Assembly: GCF_028389875.1 (NCBI RefSeq)
Contig: NC_084668.1
Location: 25,774,993 to 25,838,992, forward strand
Length of the DNA stretch: 64,000 nt
From: Rhea pennata
Lineage: Eukaryota > Chordata > Aves > Rheiformes > Rheidae
Direction: 5' to 3'
The notes under the pieces: model-generated
What the model saw: only the letters and a program-made list of their open reading frames with translations
Told to the model about the DNA's origin: nothing
The model's database searches: none
Translations under genes and position numbers: made by a program
Shown: piece by piece, positions 10,948-22,873 of the stretch
How positions within the stretch are numbered: the stretch's first letter is position 1
How the letters are laid out: the number at the start of each line of letters is the position of its first letter

Positions 10948-13900
10948 GTAAGTTTTCTATCTTTATTTAAAGCTGAAAAATGTATGTTTTTCAGTAAATA
11001 TAGAATTGTAGTTATAGTTGGACCTTGTACAGGTGGTATGATGTTTCTTTAGCACATTTGTAAGAAAGTTCATCTCTGTTAACCATGTAATAAATATTTA
11101 GGGAAAAAGCACAAGTCAAATATTGATTAAAATACAAAACATGTCTTTCTGGGACAAGCATGAAAAAATTTATTTATTTATGAAAAATTTTATTGAGAAA
11201 CCTTTATATTTTCCTGTACTAGTACACAACAACTTCAGTTAAGCCTTATGTTTTTTCAAAAATCACAAGATTCCTGACAAATGTATTAATGTATGTTAAT
11301 TGCTGCTTAAAATGTGTACATTTTAACGTTCACCTTGCTCTATCTATCCACTTTTGGTATCTATGACACGAGGAGAGCCAATGGTCTCCGTTCTGTGTTA
11401 CTTCATGCTAGTTATTCCCTTGTGCTGACTTGCTGAATTGGGGTCTACACAGGCACAAACATTTGGCAACAGTTATCTGACTGAAGTAATGGGATTTCAA
11501 AAGGTTTTTCCATGTCTGTAATCTTTCTCATATATTTAAAGAATTTAACTGTGTTTAAATTGCCCTTGCTGTGTAATGCTAGAAGGCTTGAGGAGATTCT
11601 GTCAGAATTAGGAGGTACAAAATTGAACTACACTGCCTGCATTTCTGCTATTTTTATTTGAAAAATCCATGTAATTAATATCTATGGGCTATAGTATACA
11701 TATAACATATCCATTTTTAATGGAAATTCAATTTTAATGGAAATTAATGGAATTTTCATTTTTCCATTTGTTTGTAATACATACAAGCATTTCTAATCTT
11801 TTTAGCATTATGAAAAATGTATGAAACCTTTTGTTAAATATAAATAGGATATACACTAGGTGATTTTATAATGTCACTTTTTCAAAAACTTTCAAAGAAT
11901 TAAAAAGGATGGCATGAAACCATATTCTTAAATGTACTTAGATGCCTAATACCTGTATTTTATCTGCTCTATTCATATTAACTTGGCAACCAATAGTTTC
12001 CATTTTTTTTTCTGGTAGCGTAACAGAAATATGTTGGAAAGCACAAGTAAAGCATTATAAAAATGCTTTGAGGCTACTTTTTTTTTTTTTTTTTTTTTTT
12101 TTTGATAAATGCATGCAAACTTTCAAGTAAGTCAGTATTAGTCTATTTTTTTCCTTCAAATTAAACTGACACAGTCTCTGGAAACATTAGGTAGGAAGCC
12201 TTATCATGTGGAAAGTGTGGTAAGTATTTTTAATAGTAACACGACAGGCAAAAGGCAGAATTAATGTTACTGGCGGGCCTATGTTTCATTAATTTATTGC
12301 AGAAAGAACAGTACAATTTACTCTGCTCTTTATTCTATTAAAATTTAAGATAGTAATTGTCTACAAATGTAGAATGCCATATAAAAATACTACATTCGAA
12401 CTCCTCAATACAGTGATTGTCTTCTTTTACTCAGGTGTCTCATCCTACCAATTGCTCAACTATGAAGACAAATCAGATGTTTCGCTCAGCGGTAGAAGAG
12501 GAAATCAGATAATGAATGATGTTGGTTTTGATGTTGCTGGATCAGATTCTGTTGCCTTTAAAGCTTCGTTTGGCATAGTGACCAAACACGAGGTTGAAGT
12601 ACCAACACTGCTTAAAGAACTGAACACGAGGTTACATTGCATATGTTCTTTTCTGGTTCCATAATTAAACTTTGTGCAGTTAGGTCGAACATCTGAACAA
12701 AATCACATTAATACAGAAATAGTTAGGTTTTGGTTATTTTTAGGTAATCAACAACAGTTTTCAAAGTTTCTTATAGTCTAAAGAGTCTTAGGTAAGGTCA
12801 CTGTGATTAAACACATGACCTCCTGCGCAATAGAGGCTATAGACTAAACAGGAAGAGTTCATGAAAAAACTCTTATATATGTTATTCTATACTACTGAAA
12901 ATTCAAAATTTGCTTGAAATGATATTATCCACTTTGAGCTTTCAGAAATAGGATCATTCCTCTGCCTTCATCTGATGAACTGCAGAATCCTGTGTTGCCA
13001 AAATTATTGCCAGTGTAGGTACTTCAGGATTTTTTGAGGTCATTACTCAATCTTTCCTTTGAAAAGCAAAACAGACTTTTCTGCTTGATTTTTTTCCATA
13101 ATATTCTATGGTTCTCCTCTAAATGCACTCAAATTTTTAGAACATTCTTTTTGAACTGTGGACACTGAAACTGAACTCAGCGTTCCTGTAGTGTTGGCAC
13201 AAATGCCGAATGCATAGGCACATAATGCACCTATTTTTAGGCAATGTTCCTCTGTTTATATGTTCAAGGATTACTGTCTGGCCATGGTGTTGTCCCTCTG
13301 AATCCCAGTGTTGCAGCTCAGTAAATTATTCACTGTGCATGGTTGCCATTTGGTATATTCAAATATATATTGTTTACTTCGGCTTATTTACTGAGCAGTG
13401 CAGGTCACTCTGTATCTGTAACTGAGTCCTGTTCTACAGCTACCTTTTCCTATGTTTGTGACCTCCAAATATTATCATTAACAATTGGGGCGTGTCCTTG
13501 TTTTGTGATAAAAATATTCACTATTTCAAGACTAAAAGCTAATGTCTGTAGAGATCCTCTAGAAATGCACTTCAGCATTTTTCAGCACCTGCCAGTTAGC
13601 CAGCTTTTAATCCATTTAGTACATGCCAGCTTCTGTACGTATCATTTTAGATTTCTAATCAAAATAGTCGATGGTCAAATGCTTTATGGAACCCTTAAGT
13701 ATAGCATATATAGCTATTGATTTCATTAATTGGACTCATAACTATTAAAAAAGATCTGGTTTCCATAAACCCTTATTGACTGACATTAATTATATACCTT
13801 TTTAAAAAAACTGTGTTAATTAGTGTCTGTGTTGACAGTTCCTTAACTGTTCTGAAGAACAGTGTGAGGAGGATAAACTTATAAATTTCTAGGATGTCCA

Positions 13901-16900
13901 CTTATCCTCTTTAACATTGGTACATTGTTAGCTGTCTTTGAAATTTTTTGGCACTCACTAAAAATCAGTGTTAAGGTTCCTGAGACCTCCTCAGTCAGCT
14001 GTTTCCTAGACAGGAGACAGAAGTTATGGTGATTTACTGATTTAAAGTTAATAATTATATTAGCTGCTTTGTAAGTCACTACTAATCTTTGAATTTCTTT
14101 TCTGCTTCTTGATTTTAGAAAAATAAATTTTGATCATTGCCTAGTCCATCAATCGAGAAAAAGCAGGATGGAAATTTTGTGCGTGGTCATGGAAAGTATT
14201 AGAACTACAAGGCAGTGCTCATTAACTGTCCATACTGGAATGCGTGGGGAGACAATGAGGGTAAATATGTTTGTTAAAGTTCTGTAATTAAAAAGAAAAA
14301 AAGCTTATCTTTATAGTTGCTTATGATTGGTTTTAATCACATTTTTACTGATGTAATCTCTGAAAGACTCTAAAGTAAATCGGTATTATTGCACTGACGT
14401 AAATTGAATTAGAACTTGTTTTTTATTAGTCATGCTTTTGTGAATGAGGGACGGGAAATGCATGAAAGGATGGCTAGACAAATGAGCCATTGCTTTGGGT
14501 GAAGTCTCAGCAAAACCACAGGAATTACTTCTTTTTACTTTGAACCTCCAATAAACATCTGAACCATCTTTCATTACAACGTTCGTCTTCTGTAACTCCT
14601 TGCAAATCTGGGGTGTTGTTAATACGACGGTCAGCGTCTTGCTCCCTGTCTTACATGCTCTCGAAATTTCTCGAAGGCGTTAGCTGGCTTTGGACAGGAG
14701 CTGTGAAGGAGCTGCTGGAGGCAGGGGGTGCAGTATGGGGACTGGTTGCAGGGGGTCAGAGAGGTAAGGTTTTCTGGGAATCAGGTCACTGGAAAGATGA
14801 AGGCGTGGAATGGAGAAAGATTCTCACGCACACACACAAGATTATCAGTGTGTTTGAGCAACACAACTTACAGATCCTCTGAGGTTTGCTCATTACTGGT
14901 ATTGACGAATCATTCACAGAGTTGTCCATGACCGTGAGGCAAGTTAGGTTACTGTCTCTATAGCAAACTTTGAAAACGTGCACAGCTGTTAATATAAAAA
15001 TTATTTAGTTGTGAAATTTGATGTTCTATTTCAAAGGTTCCTGCTGGCATTATTATTCCAAATACATAGTGCTAAGCTATTATTCTGGTTTTTTTTTCAA
15101 TTTTTTCATGTCAGTTTGAAACTTTTTTTCTTTTAATGCTTTTCTAAATCACAGTTTCACATTATTGAAGATCAAAATTGTAAAGGACGGGACAAAGCCA
15201 TTGTTTTTCCTGCGCATACAACTATTGCATTTAGTGTATTTGAACTTTTTATTCATTTGGATGGTAATTTTGGTAAGTGATGTGTATTACTGTAATTATT
15301 GCTATTATTTGTAGAAGCCTGAGTTTTTAAAACAGTTTTCTTGATCTTGGTATACATAAGTCCCAATCCCATAAAATGCAATACCTCTTTCTTAATTTTA
15401 TAAGCATAGGTGGTCTGATTTTATAAGGGATACAATTCCTGAAAAGATAAACAATGCAGATATTAGAAAATAGGCTGTCATGGAAAGAGTTTTAAAAGTT
15501 AAGTATGACCTTTAAAAAATGTCTTTGTTTTTAAATCCCACAGTTGAATGGAACAAAAATCCTATCCTTACTTTCTGGCCCCTAAGGAACTAGCTCATAA
15601 GACCATCCAATAATTTTCACATAGAACAGGAAAGTACAAAACCCCAAGCAAAGAGAAAAGTATGCAGAACTCGCAAAACCAGGCCAATATTTTCTCTGTC
15701 AGGGCTTTAACTGCGATCTGGCAGCTCATTACCACATTTGGTTATCTAAAGATATTTACAAAAAATAACCCTGATTGCTCAAAATAAATACAAAACTTTA
15801 CATAGCTCCTGTAAGTTATTCTTTTGTGGAAAGGATAGACTTTATATATTCACATTATTTTTCAGTATTTCTTATCATAGCCTGTATCTAATTAAATTGT
15901 GGCCTATAACATTATCAGTGTTATCAATAATGTTTGTAATAATACAGAAATTCATTTTTAGGGTTTGATCTAATTCTGAATAATAGCAAATGTAAAATCA
16001 AATATAAAACTCTCTTTGACTTAAATAGTGTTAACTAACGTTTTAATAGCCAGCTTCACGTGTACTTGAATACAGAGAACTCTGTGACAGCCACTCAACT
16101 GTTACAGAAATTGCTTAACACTATAATTAGCACTATTTTTTTAATAGCAAAACCAGTAAGACAGCATTTGGGAAATAGTTTTTATCTCCTCAGATGTGTG
16201 TAATGCTGCTTGTTTTAGAAGTTGCAAATAGCTCCGTATCCTTTGGCATACACGGTATCTAACTTCCATGACAGAAACTCTGCATTTTAAAGCAGTTATG
16301 CTAAATTATGAGATACCTTTACATTTCTGTAAAAACTTCAAATATATTCCAAAACAGCCATAATCATGGGCTTAGAAGTAAGAGATTAATATAGTACAGT
16401 ATTCCTTTACATTCAATTACATAAGCTCAACATCAATTTCAGTTTTGGAAGTGTTTTAATTTGATTTCTGCTTTGTGCAATGGCAGATGGATGCATTAGA
16501 TTTGCTAAAGTCATTGTCAGTGAAATAATCAATGAAACTGGTATCTGTATTTACATGATTAAAGAGAATTCTCAACTGAGAAACTATAAAACACATGTGT
16601 TTTCAGTTCCTTGTAATTAACCATCTATATATTTCACTGTAAATCTTTTAACTTACGGATATAAACCTGAGTGACACTTATTTTTTATCTAAAAATCAGT
16701 TTTTGCAGTCAGTTCTGTGTTGAATGAGATCACTGCAGAATTCAGAGTAAGCCTTGCTTATGATTTTTCATTTTTAGTTTCAAGTAAGATTATGGACATG
16801 TTTCTCCTTCAGGAGTGAGATTTCCATTTATATGTCACTGACTTGAAAAAAATATATAAAAAAACTTATCCAACATGTTTTTATAAACCACTAAGGTTTT

Positions 16901-18991
16901 GAAATTGATTACCTGATGTTCTATCTTACTGAATCTCTCAATTGCATTTTGTTTAGTGAGTTATCACTGTGCACAAACCTGTATTAGGAAGTGGTCCTAT
17001 TCATTGTAAACGTTAGCAAAGCTGTGTTTTATCACTGTAAGCTTTATGAACCTATTATAAAGTAGAAAAACATATTATGGTGAGCTGTGTTGTACAACTA
17101 GCGCTTTTATATTTAATCTAAAAACCTTCTAAAGATTTCTTCTAAAAACTTACTTTTCTTTGTTACAGAACTCTGTGTGACTCCAATTTCAAAAGGAGGA
17201 TTTGAAAAAGAGAAATCTGGATCATCTTCACTGAACAAATTAAGGATGTGGAGGAGTAATCTGTTCCATCGAAGTATGACATTTGATACTTATAACTAAA
17301 TGTCTTGATTAATGCATGAAGCTTGTATTTTTGTTTAGTTTTGTGTGCAAGATTCAACATTTAAGCAAGAACAAATTTCATAAAAAATGTACCTCTTCAT
17401 TTATCTATTGAAATGATTGTAAAGTTCTTGAAAGTTATATTGTGATATTCTATTTTCACCAATAATAAATTTATGATTTTGTTGTTCATGAAAACTTGGA
17501 TCTTTTTAAAAATATGTGGCTGATGATAAACTGATACAGAGTTTTATACAATTAACTTCAATGAAAATTAAACTTTCTTCATATGCTTGCAGTTTACAGT
17601 CAATATTATATATAAATTATACTTCATGGTAAAGTCTTTATCATTAAGTTTATATATTAAATGATGTTAATTTAAGTTTTAGAATGCACTCTTTGGGGTG
17701 TGTCCTCACATGGCCGGGAAGTGGGCAAGATACCCTCAGAGTTTTCTTTTTACACTCCAACAGATATGAACACAACATTCTGGTAAAACTAGGTGTTTTT
17801 CACTCTATGTAATCATACTTTCTGCAGGTTGCCTCTTGACACTGTGTCACGCACATTTGGGGATTTACATACATGAATGTAGAACAAGAACCTATTTTTC
17901 TTTATTATTTATTTTCTTCTTGGTGTAAGTATTGTGGAAAGCTGAAAATTGGAGAGTGAAGCTAAATCCTTAAAAAAGGATGCTCTGTTTAAGTAAGTGC
18001 CCTTGCGCCAGTTGATCCGGTGGTTAACCCAGGGACTTCATGGTCTAAGCCTGCAGTGCTGCTCCCATCTGCTGTAAGGGATAGATCTTCAGGGGGTACA
18101 ACACACCTCACTTAGTTGTTGCTTCCTAAAAGTTTGTTGCCTAATCTAAACAGGTCCATCACTGAAGAGAGAGGAGAAAAATAAGTAGTTCCAGAAGGGG
18201 TTTTTTTCCCCTTATGGTTTTAGATGCTCAGAAGTCTGTAAAAGGTCAGCGTGGAGCCTTCCAAATTTTCTAAACATTTTAAGTACTGGCTGTTTTTTTG
18301 TAAACACTCAAAGTAAGCATAATTTGTAATTTTTGGGAAACAAAATTAGAAAATAAAAAGATAAAAAGAAATTAACATAGGAAAAACTCAGCTGTAATTT
18401 AGCATCAATTTTTCAAGAGTTTGCCTCATGCCTATCATTTTAGGTGCTTTTTAAAATAATTGTATTGTACAGGTAATACACACAAAAATTCAGAGTATCT
18501 TTTGTGAAGTTGAAGGAAAGTTTTCATCTCACAAGGCCTTTGATGGGAAGTAACCTTTGATGTGTAAAGCTTATAATGGTTTCATAAATCAGTTATTTCC
18601 ACTAGTAGATTAACAGATGATTGTTTTGTAACTAATTAATTGATAGTGTAAAGACAAACAATTGCTATGTGTGTGCATTTTTTTTTCAGATAAAAGAGTA
18701 GTGGATAGCACTGGTAACTCCGATGCTTACTTGGAGGACCTTTTTACAGATTATTATGAAAAAGCTGCGAGCATGACTGATCTCTCTACAAGCTATCTCA
18801 GAGAAGGGGCTCATGTCCGAATTAATTTACTTAATAACAACATCCCGAAAGGTCCCTGCATCCTTTGTGGAATGGGAAGTTCTAAAAGGGAGACAGTCTA
18901 CGGATGCTTAGAGTGTTCTTTTAATGGACAAAAGTATGTACGACTGCATGCTGTGCCCTGTTTTGACCTCTGGCATAACAAAATAAGGTAA
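10737..18991 (+). CDS. PJVK: Pejvakin (DFNB59), six coding exons
   Basis: Pejvakin is a gasdermin-family protein required for hearing; established work links it to peroxisome proliferation and autophagy in hair cells under sound stress. Coding exons are 10737-10947, 12435-12630, 14119-14260, 15155-15272, 17169-17273 and 18690-18991, all with GT/AG introns and consistent phases. They total 1074 nt, or 357 aa. The start reads [20 protein letters not shown]. The gasdermin-like N-terminal part covers roughly residues 1-250. A C-terminal zinc-finger-like segment has Cys 314, 317, 330 and 333 plus Cys 348. Human pejvakin is 352 aa as I recall; the extra residues include the STSY region of exon 6. 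No break is visible. Introns are 0.9-1.9 kb and AT-rich; intron 2 carries an old CR1 relic. Convergent with FKBP7. Confidence 0.95.
12079..12103. repeat. Poly-T run in PJVK intron 1
   Basis: About 23-24 consecutive T in PJVK intron 1. Confidence 0.9.
12435..12630 (+). CDS. PJVK: PJVK coding exon 2
   Basis: Follows the acceptor CTTTTACTCAG. Encodes [20 protein letters not shown] through [15 protein letters not shown]. Donor GTTACA at 12631 is weak after +2 but keeps the frame into exon 3 and matches the family. Confidence 0.92.
13140..13830 (-). mobile_element. Old CR1-like LINE relic in PJVK intron 2
   Basis: Plus-strand phrases such as TTTTAATCCATTTAGTACAT, ATCAAAATAGTCGATGGTCA and AATGCTTTATGGAACCCTTA resemble the antisense of ancient amniote CR1 reverse-transcriptase sequence as I remember it. 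It is much more decayed than the CR1 at 34160, with no usable ORF. Borders are approximate. Identification rests on remembered consensus, not on a search. Confidence 0.5.
14119..14260 (+). CDS. PJVK: PJVK coding exon 3
   Basis: Starts after TTGATTTTAG. Encodes [20 protein letters not shown] through [12 protein letters not shown], then donor GTAAAT. The [13 protein letters not shown] segment is strongly pejvakin-like. Confidence 0.93.
15155..15272 (+). CDS. PJVK: PJVK coding exon 4
   Basis: Acceptor AAATCACAG. Encodes [20 protein letters not shown] and [14 protein letters not shown], then donor GTAAGT. Phase 1 at the 3' end. Confidence 0.93.
17169..17273 (+). CDS. PJVK: PJVK coding exon 5
   Basis: Acceptor TTTGTTACAG. 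Encodes [20 protein letters not shown] and [11 protein letters not shown], then donor GTATGA. Frame joins exon 6 as R-N-K-R. Confidence 0.92.
18690..18991 (+). CDS. PJVK: PJVK last coding exon
   Basis: Acceptor is a T-rich tract ending in CAG. Encodes the region with Cys 314, 317, 330, 333 and 348 ([23 protein letters not shown]) and ends NKIR, stop TAA at 18989-18991. Confidence 0.95.
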
Positions 18992-20730
18992 CTGATCTAG
19001 GTAAGTGCCTGTTGTTGCAGACATGGGCATAAATGTGCCACAAGTTTTTCAAAATTTATACATTTGATTTAAGTTCTTTAAATGTAAAATAGCAAAAATG
19101 CAAAACATTTTATTACACTACTGTTATTTCCAAACAATTTGCTTCACAAATACAAATAATGACTTTAGTTACTCAAAAATGCCATGGTGCACTCCCTGAC
19201 ATTTTACTTTTCTTCTTTCTAGCACTTTCTCGTTTCATCATTCACGGTAATTAAACACGGACTAAATTTTGTGTCAGAATATATGCTGGAACTTATTTAT
19301 AAATAAGTAAGTTGTTTACACAAACTTGTTCTTAAATCCAAAGATGTTGCACCTTTTACCTATACTGGTGTATCATGGTAAAATGAGAAAATGTGTTAAT
19401 AATTTAGTGCTCTCATGAATGTTTCATTAAAGTATCAGATTAAAAAACACGTTAAAAAAGTTCACTTGGTCTAACGTTTCATTTATAAAAGGAAACACCT
19501 AAACCTGGGGATAAGAGTTTCATATTAAGATGTGATTACCATATTTCAGTAGTTTTAGATTACTAAAAAGTACTAGCCCTTCCACATTTTGCATTTGGAT
19601 TTTAGATCATATCTGCTCTTGACTTTTGTGCCTTTTATGTGTTTAGAACCCCCCCCCCCTTTTTTTAGCAGAAAATGTTTATAAAAACATCAGACCTACA
19701 TACTCGGGTGTGAAGGTTCAGTCCATGAACCACAACTGCAAAAACTTAAGTTTGTGCTGTAGAGAATAAATACACTAGAGGGCACTGCAGAATACAGTCT
19801 CAAACACCATAAACACACATTAGAAGTGCCATTGATTGGTATGCTATCCAGCCTCTTCTCACGATATTTTAAAGTGAGAGAACAAGCTTTTTTTTTTTTT
19901 TTTTTTTCCCTCTTTTAGAATGAAGATAAAAATAAGCCATGCATGGAAGCCTTTTTATTTGTGCTGCCGTTTTCACTGTGTACATCTAACTATTATGTTG
20001 AAATAAACACAGCAATCACTTTCCTCACAAGAAATTAAAAGATGTTACTCAAGTATTATGATGACACTTGTGTAAGAGAAACAATCAACTATTCAGAATT
20101 AATGTCTGATACTAATTATAATTGTTCTTTGCATTTTTCCAATGTGAAGGAAAATAGAATCACACCCAGATAACTACTCAGGTCAATATAGATTATCTCC
20201 TATCATGTTCAATCTCATTTAAATAAAACAATATCTCATAGATTTTTAACTTTGTACTGTTGAATGAACTGGCTAATTTTATTATGAATAAGGTTAAAGT
20301 TTAAAAATTCACTTACAATACTAAGTTTTCATGAATGCCACATGATTCAACTTACTATTACATCACAGAGGTTATTTTAGGTTCCTTTAAAAACCTGGTT
20401 TTCCCTTTAAATTCTACAGATAGCATTCATTTATTCTAAGACTTTTAATAGCTAAATTTGATGCATAATTCTTCAAAATAATAATTCCTAGAGAACCTGG
20501 CCTAAAAGCCAGCAGAAACCCAACAGGGTTTTAATAAATTTTCCTTCCTGAGATTCTGTTTTCCCATTTTATTCTACAGTGGACTTGGAACTTCTAATTG
20601 TGTCAACAGGTATTAGAACTATTTTTTTGTGCCTGACAGGACAGAAATAACTATTTCGGTCAGTGATTTATACAATGAGGAAGACCACTAAGCAATACTG
20701 TAGATTAGGATATAACAAAAAACTAGTAAT
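18992..20730. other. PJVK-FKBP7 convergent 3' region
   Basis: AT-rich sequence between the PJVK stop and the FKBP7 3' end, without recognisable coding sequence. It should hold the PJVK 3' UTR; candidate plus-strand AATAAA signals are at 19765-19770 and 20002-20007. A 19-20 base T-run lies at about 19888-19907. Confidence 0.6.
19649..19666. repeat. C11-T7 composite homopolymer
   Basis: A run of 11 C followed directly by 7 T in the PJVK/FKBP7 3' intergenic or UTR region. Similar C-then-T tracts occur at 31289 and 60183. Confidence 0.9.
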
Positions 20731-20750
20731 AAATCATGCTGTTTTCCAGT

Positions 20751-20756
20751 TTTATT
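20751..20756 (-). terminator. FKBP7: Candidate FKBP7 polyadenylation signal
   Basis: AATAAA on the minus strand, about 180 bases after the FKBP7 stop codon. It is the first canonical hexamer downstream. Cleavage would fall near 20730. A further minus-strand signal lies near 20430. Confidence 0.5.
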
Positions 20757-20936
20757 TCTTTCTGTTGTAAAATCTATCATACATTTGACTAATAATGTTA
20801 AAAACAAGATTTTACAATCACCTTTAGAGATATAAAAAGATGCTATAAAAAATGTAAAAAAATTCTGTGACAAAGAATTATTTTGCAAATTTTTAAAATT
20901 CCATGTCCAGAAAAAAGCTAGAGATTTTGTAAGTAC

Positions 20937-21098
20937 TTAGAGTTCATCATGCTGATACACATTGTACTCTTTTGCTGATATGAAACCATCTCCATCATGG
21001 TCATTCTTCTTGAATATATCAGCTAAGATTTCATCATGGACTGAGGGATGACGTTTTTTGCCATCTCTTGCAAATTCTTCCTTCAAATATTGGCTTAT
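20937..21098 (-). CDS. FKBP7: FKBP7 last coding exon
   Basis: After acceptor TTTCTTTTAG. Encodes [20 protein letters not shown], the second EF-hand [12 protein letters not shown] and the ER-retention tail HDEL, stop TAA at 20939-20937. Confidence 0.95.
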   Translation of the reverse strand: MSQYLKEEFARDGKKRHPSVHDEILADIFKKNDHDGDGFISAKEYNVYQHDEL

Positions 21099-22824
21099 CT
21101 AAAAGAAAAGAAACAAAATTGAGTTTGCTGTGTGTGTCATAAAAAATAGTGTATAGGTACACTTCTAATCAAAATATATATTCTAAAAAAATCCTAGTAT
21201 TTCAAATTCCATAGAAAACTATGTCAAATCTCCACAAAATGTTAAATAGCCTTTAGATTTTGGGGTGTAACGTTCATCAGCAGAGATAACAGAAATTTTC
21301 AAGAAGTGGCTGCCATTGAAACTTCTGGCACTTTCTGAATTTGTATTGAGCAATAATCTACATCCAAAAAATACTATGTTTTTTTCTGGCAATTTAAGAG
21401 TGTCAGAAGCAGAAAGAGTCCAGATTAATCTCTGGTCTGTTTCTCAGGAGCACCTAGGTCACAAACTGTGTCTAAGAAACTGAATAAGTATTCAGGCCTT
21501 TTTGTTTTAGTGCCAAGTTCTGCATTATTTTTGCTTTTAGGCCAGGAGTACTCAACAGCTACCTTCAAGCACACCTACAATATAAACATGAGCTATTATG
21601 ACTGCTGCGCAGACATGTAAGTTTGTTTCCTAGTAAGTCTGAGAAACACCATCATATTGAAGCAAACATGAACATTGCACAGTGTAGTCTGTGTAAGCAT
21701 ACAAAAGCTTTACATGATAACTGAAGCAGTGGTAGCTCACGTAAAGGTAACAGTAATTTACTATATCTGTGGCTGCTCATGTAAAGATAACAGTAATTAA
21801 CTGTATCTATAGTTTAGAATTATGACCTGTTCCAAATTAGTTACATCATATTACCTCAAGTTGAGAAAGCTTCTTGTCACTGTCCTTGTCTATTTGATTA
21901 AATGCTTCAACACTGCGTGGTCCCTTATTTACTGCATAAAGTTCAATCTCAAAGATCAATGTTGCATTGGGTGGAATCTTGCTCTGTGCTATGAATATAT
22001 TTAAAAAAAAGCACTTATGAAATCAGACACTATGGTCAGAGATCACACATATGACAAATGCACATAAAAGTGCCTTATTTTTCTGTTATGGAAGGCGGTA
22101 TTAATATGCAAATCAATTTGGTAACAGAATGACAATCTAAACCTTGAATTTAAATATTACACAGATAGAGAGGAAGATTGTTAAGGTACTGGCAAAACAA
22201 AAAATAGGATTGGTTCAACAGGTCACTGTGTTACATAAAAAAACTCTTGGGAGAGATTTGCAAACAATATACTTCCCTGAATCAAAATTAAATTTCTCAT
22301 ATCAATTCAAAATTTTTAAAAATTAAGATATATACAACTTTGAGAAGGATTTGTATAGCATGAAAGACAAATCACGTTTCTGAAGTCCAGACCATTTTAC
22401 ATACTGTCAGATGATGGGCTTCACGTTGAGAAATTGACGCTGGATTAATACCTTTATTTAGTATCTCCAATCTGATTTTGACAGATTAAAGTACTAAAGC
22501 AATGCTCATATGTATTTTTTTGCCTGAGGTAACAAGCAGATAATATTAGGCTTTATAAAATTCCTATGAGATTACACCTATGGTTAAAAACATTATGCAA
22601 AATAGTGTTTTAGATATGCAAGCTGTTAGAAAGAAGCAACAGAATGCAAGTTATCAGATCCACAAAAAGATGAATTAGTGGATATTTTGTTTGGTCCCAG
22701 AAAAGAAACTATGGTAGGCTTCATTATTCCTGTGTCAAAGCATTATCTGACATCTGATGAAAAAGAAACACTGCCTATAAACACAGGTCATTGTACTATG
22801 CATCTGGCCAAAAAATGAAATAAA

Positions 22825-22873
<49 letters not shown>

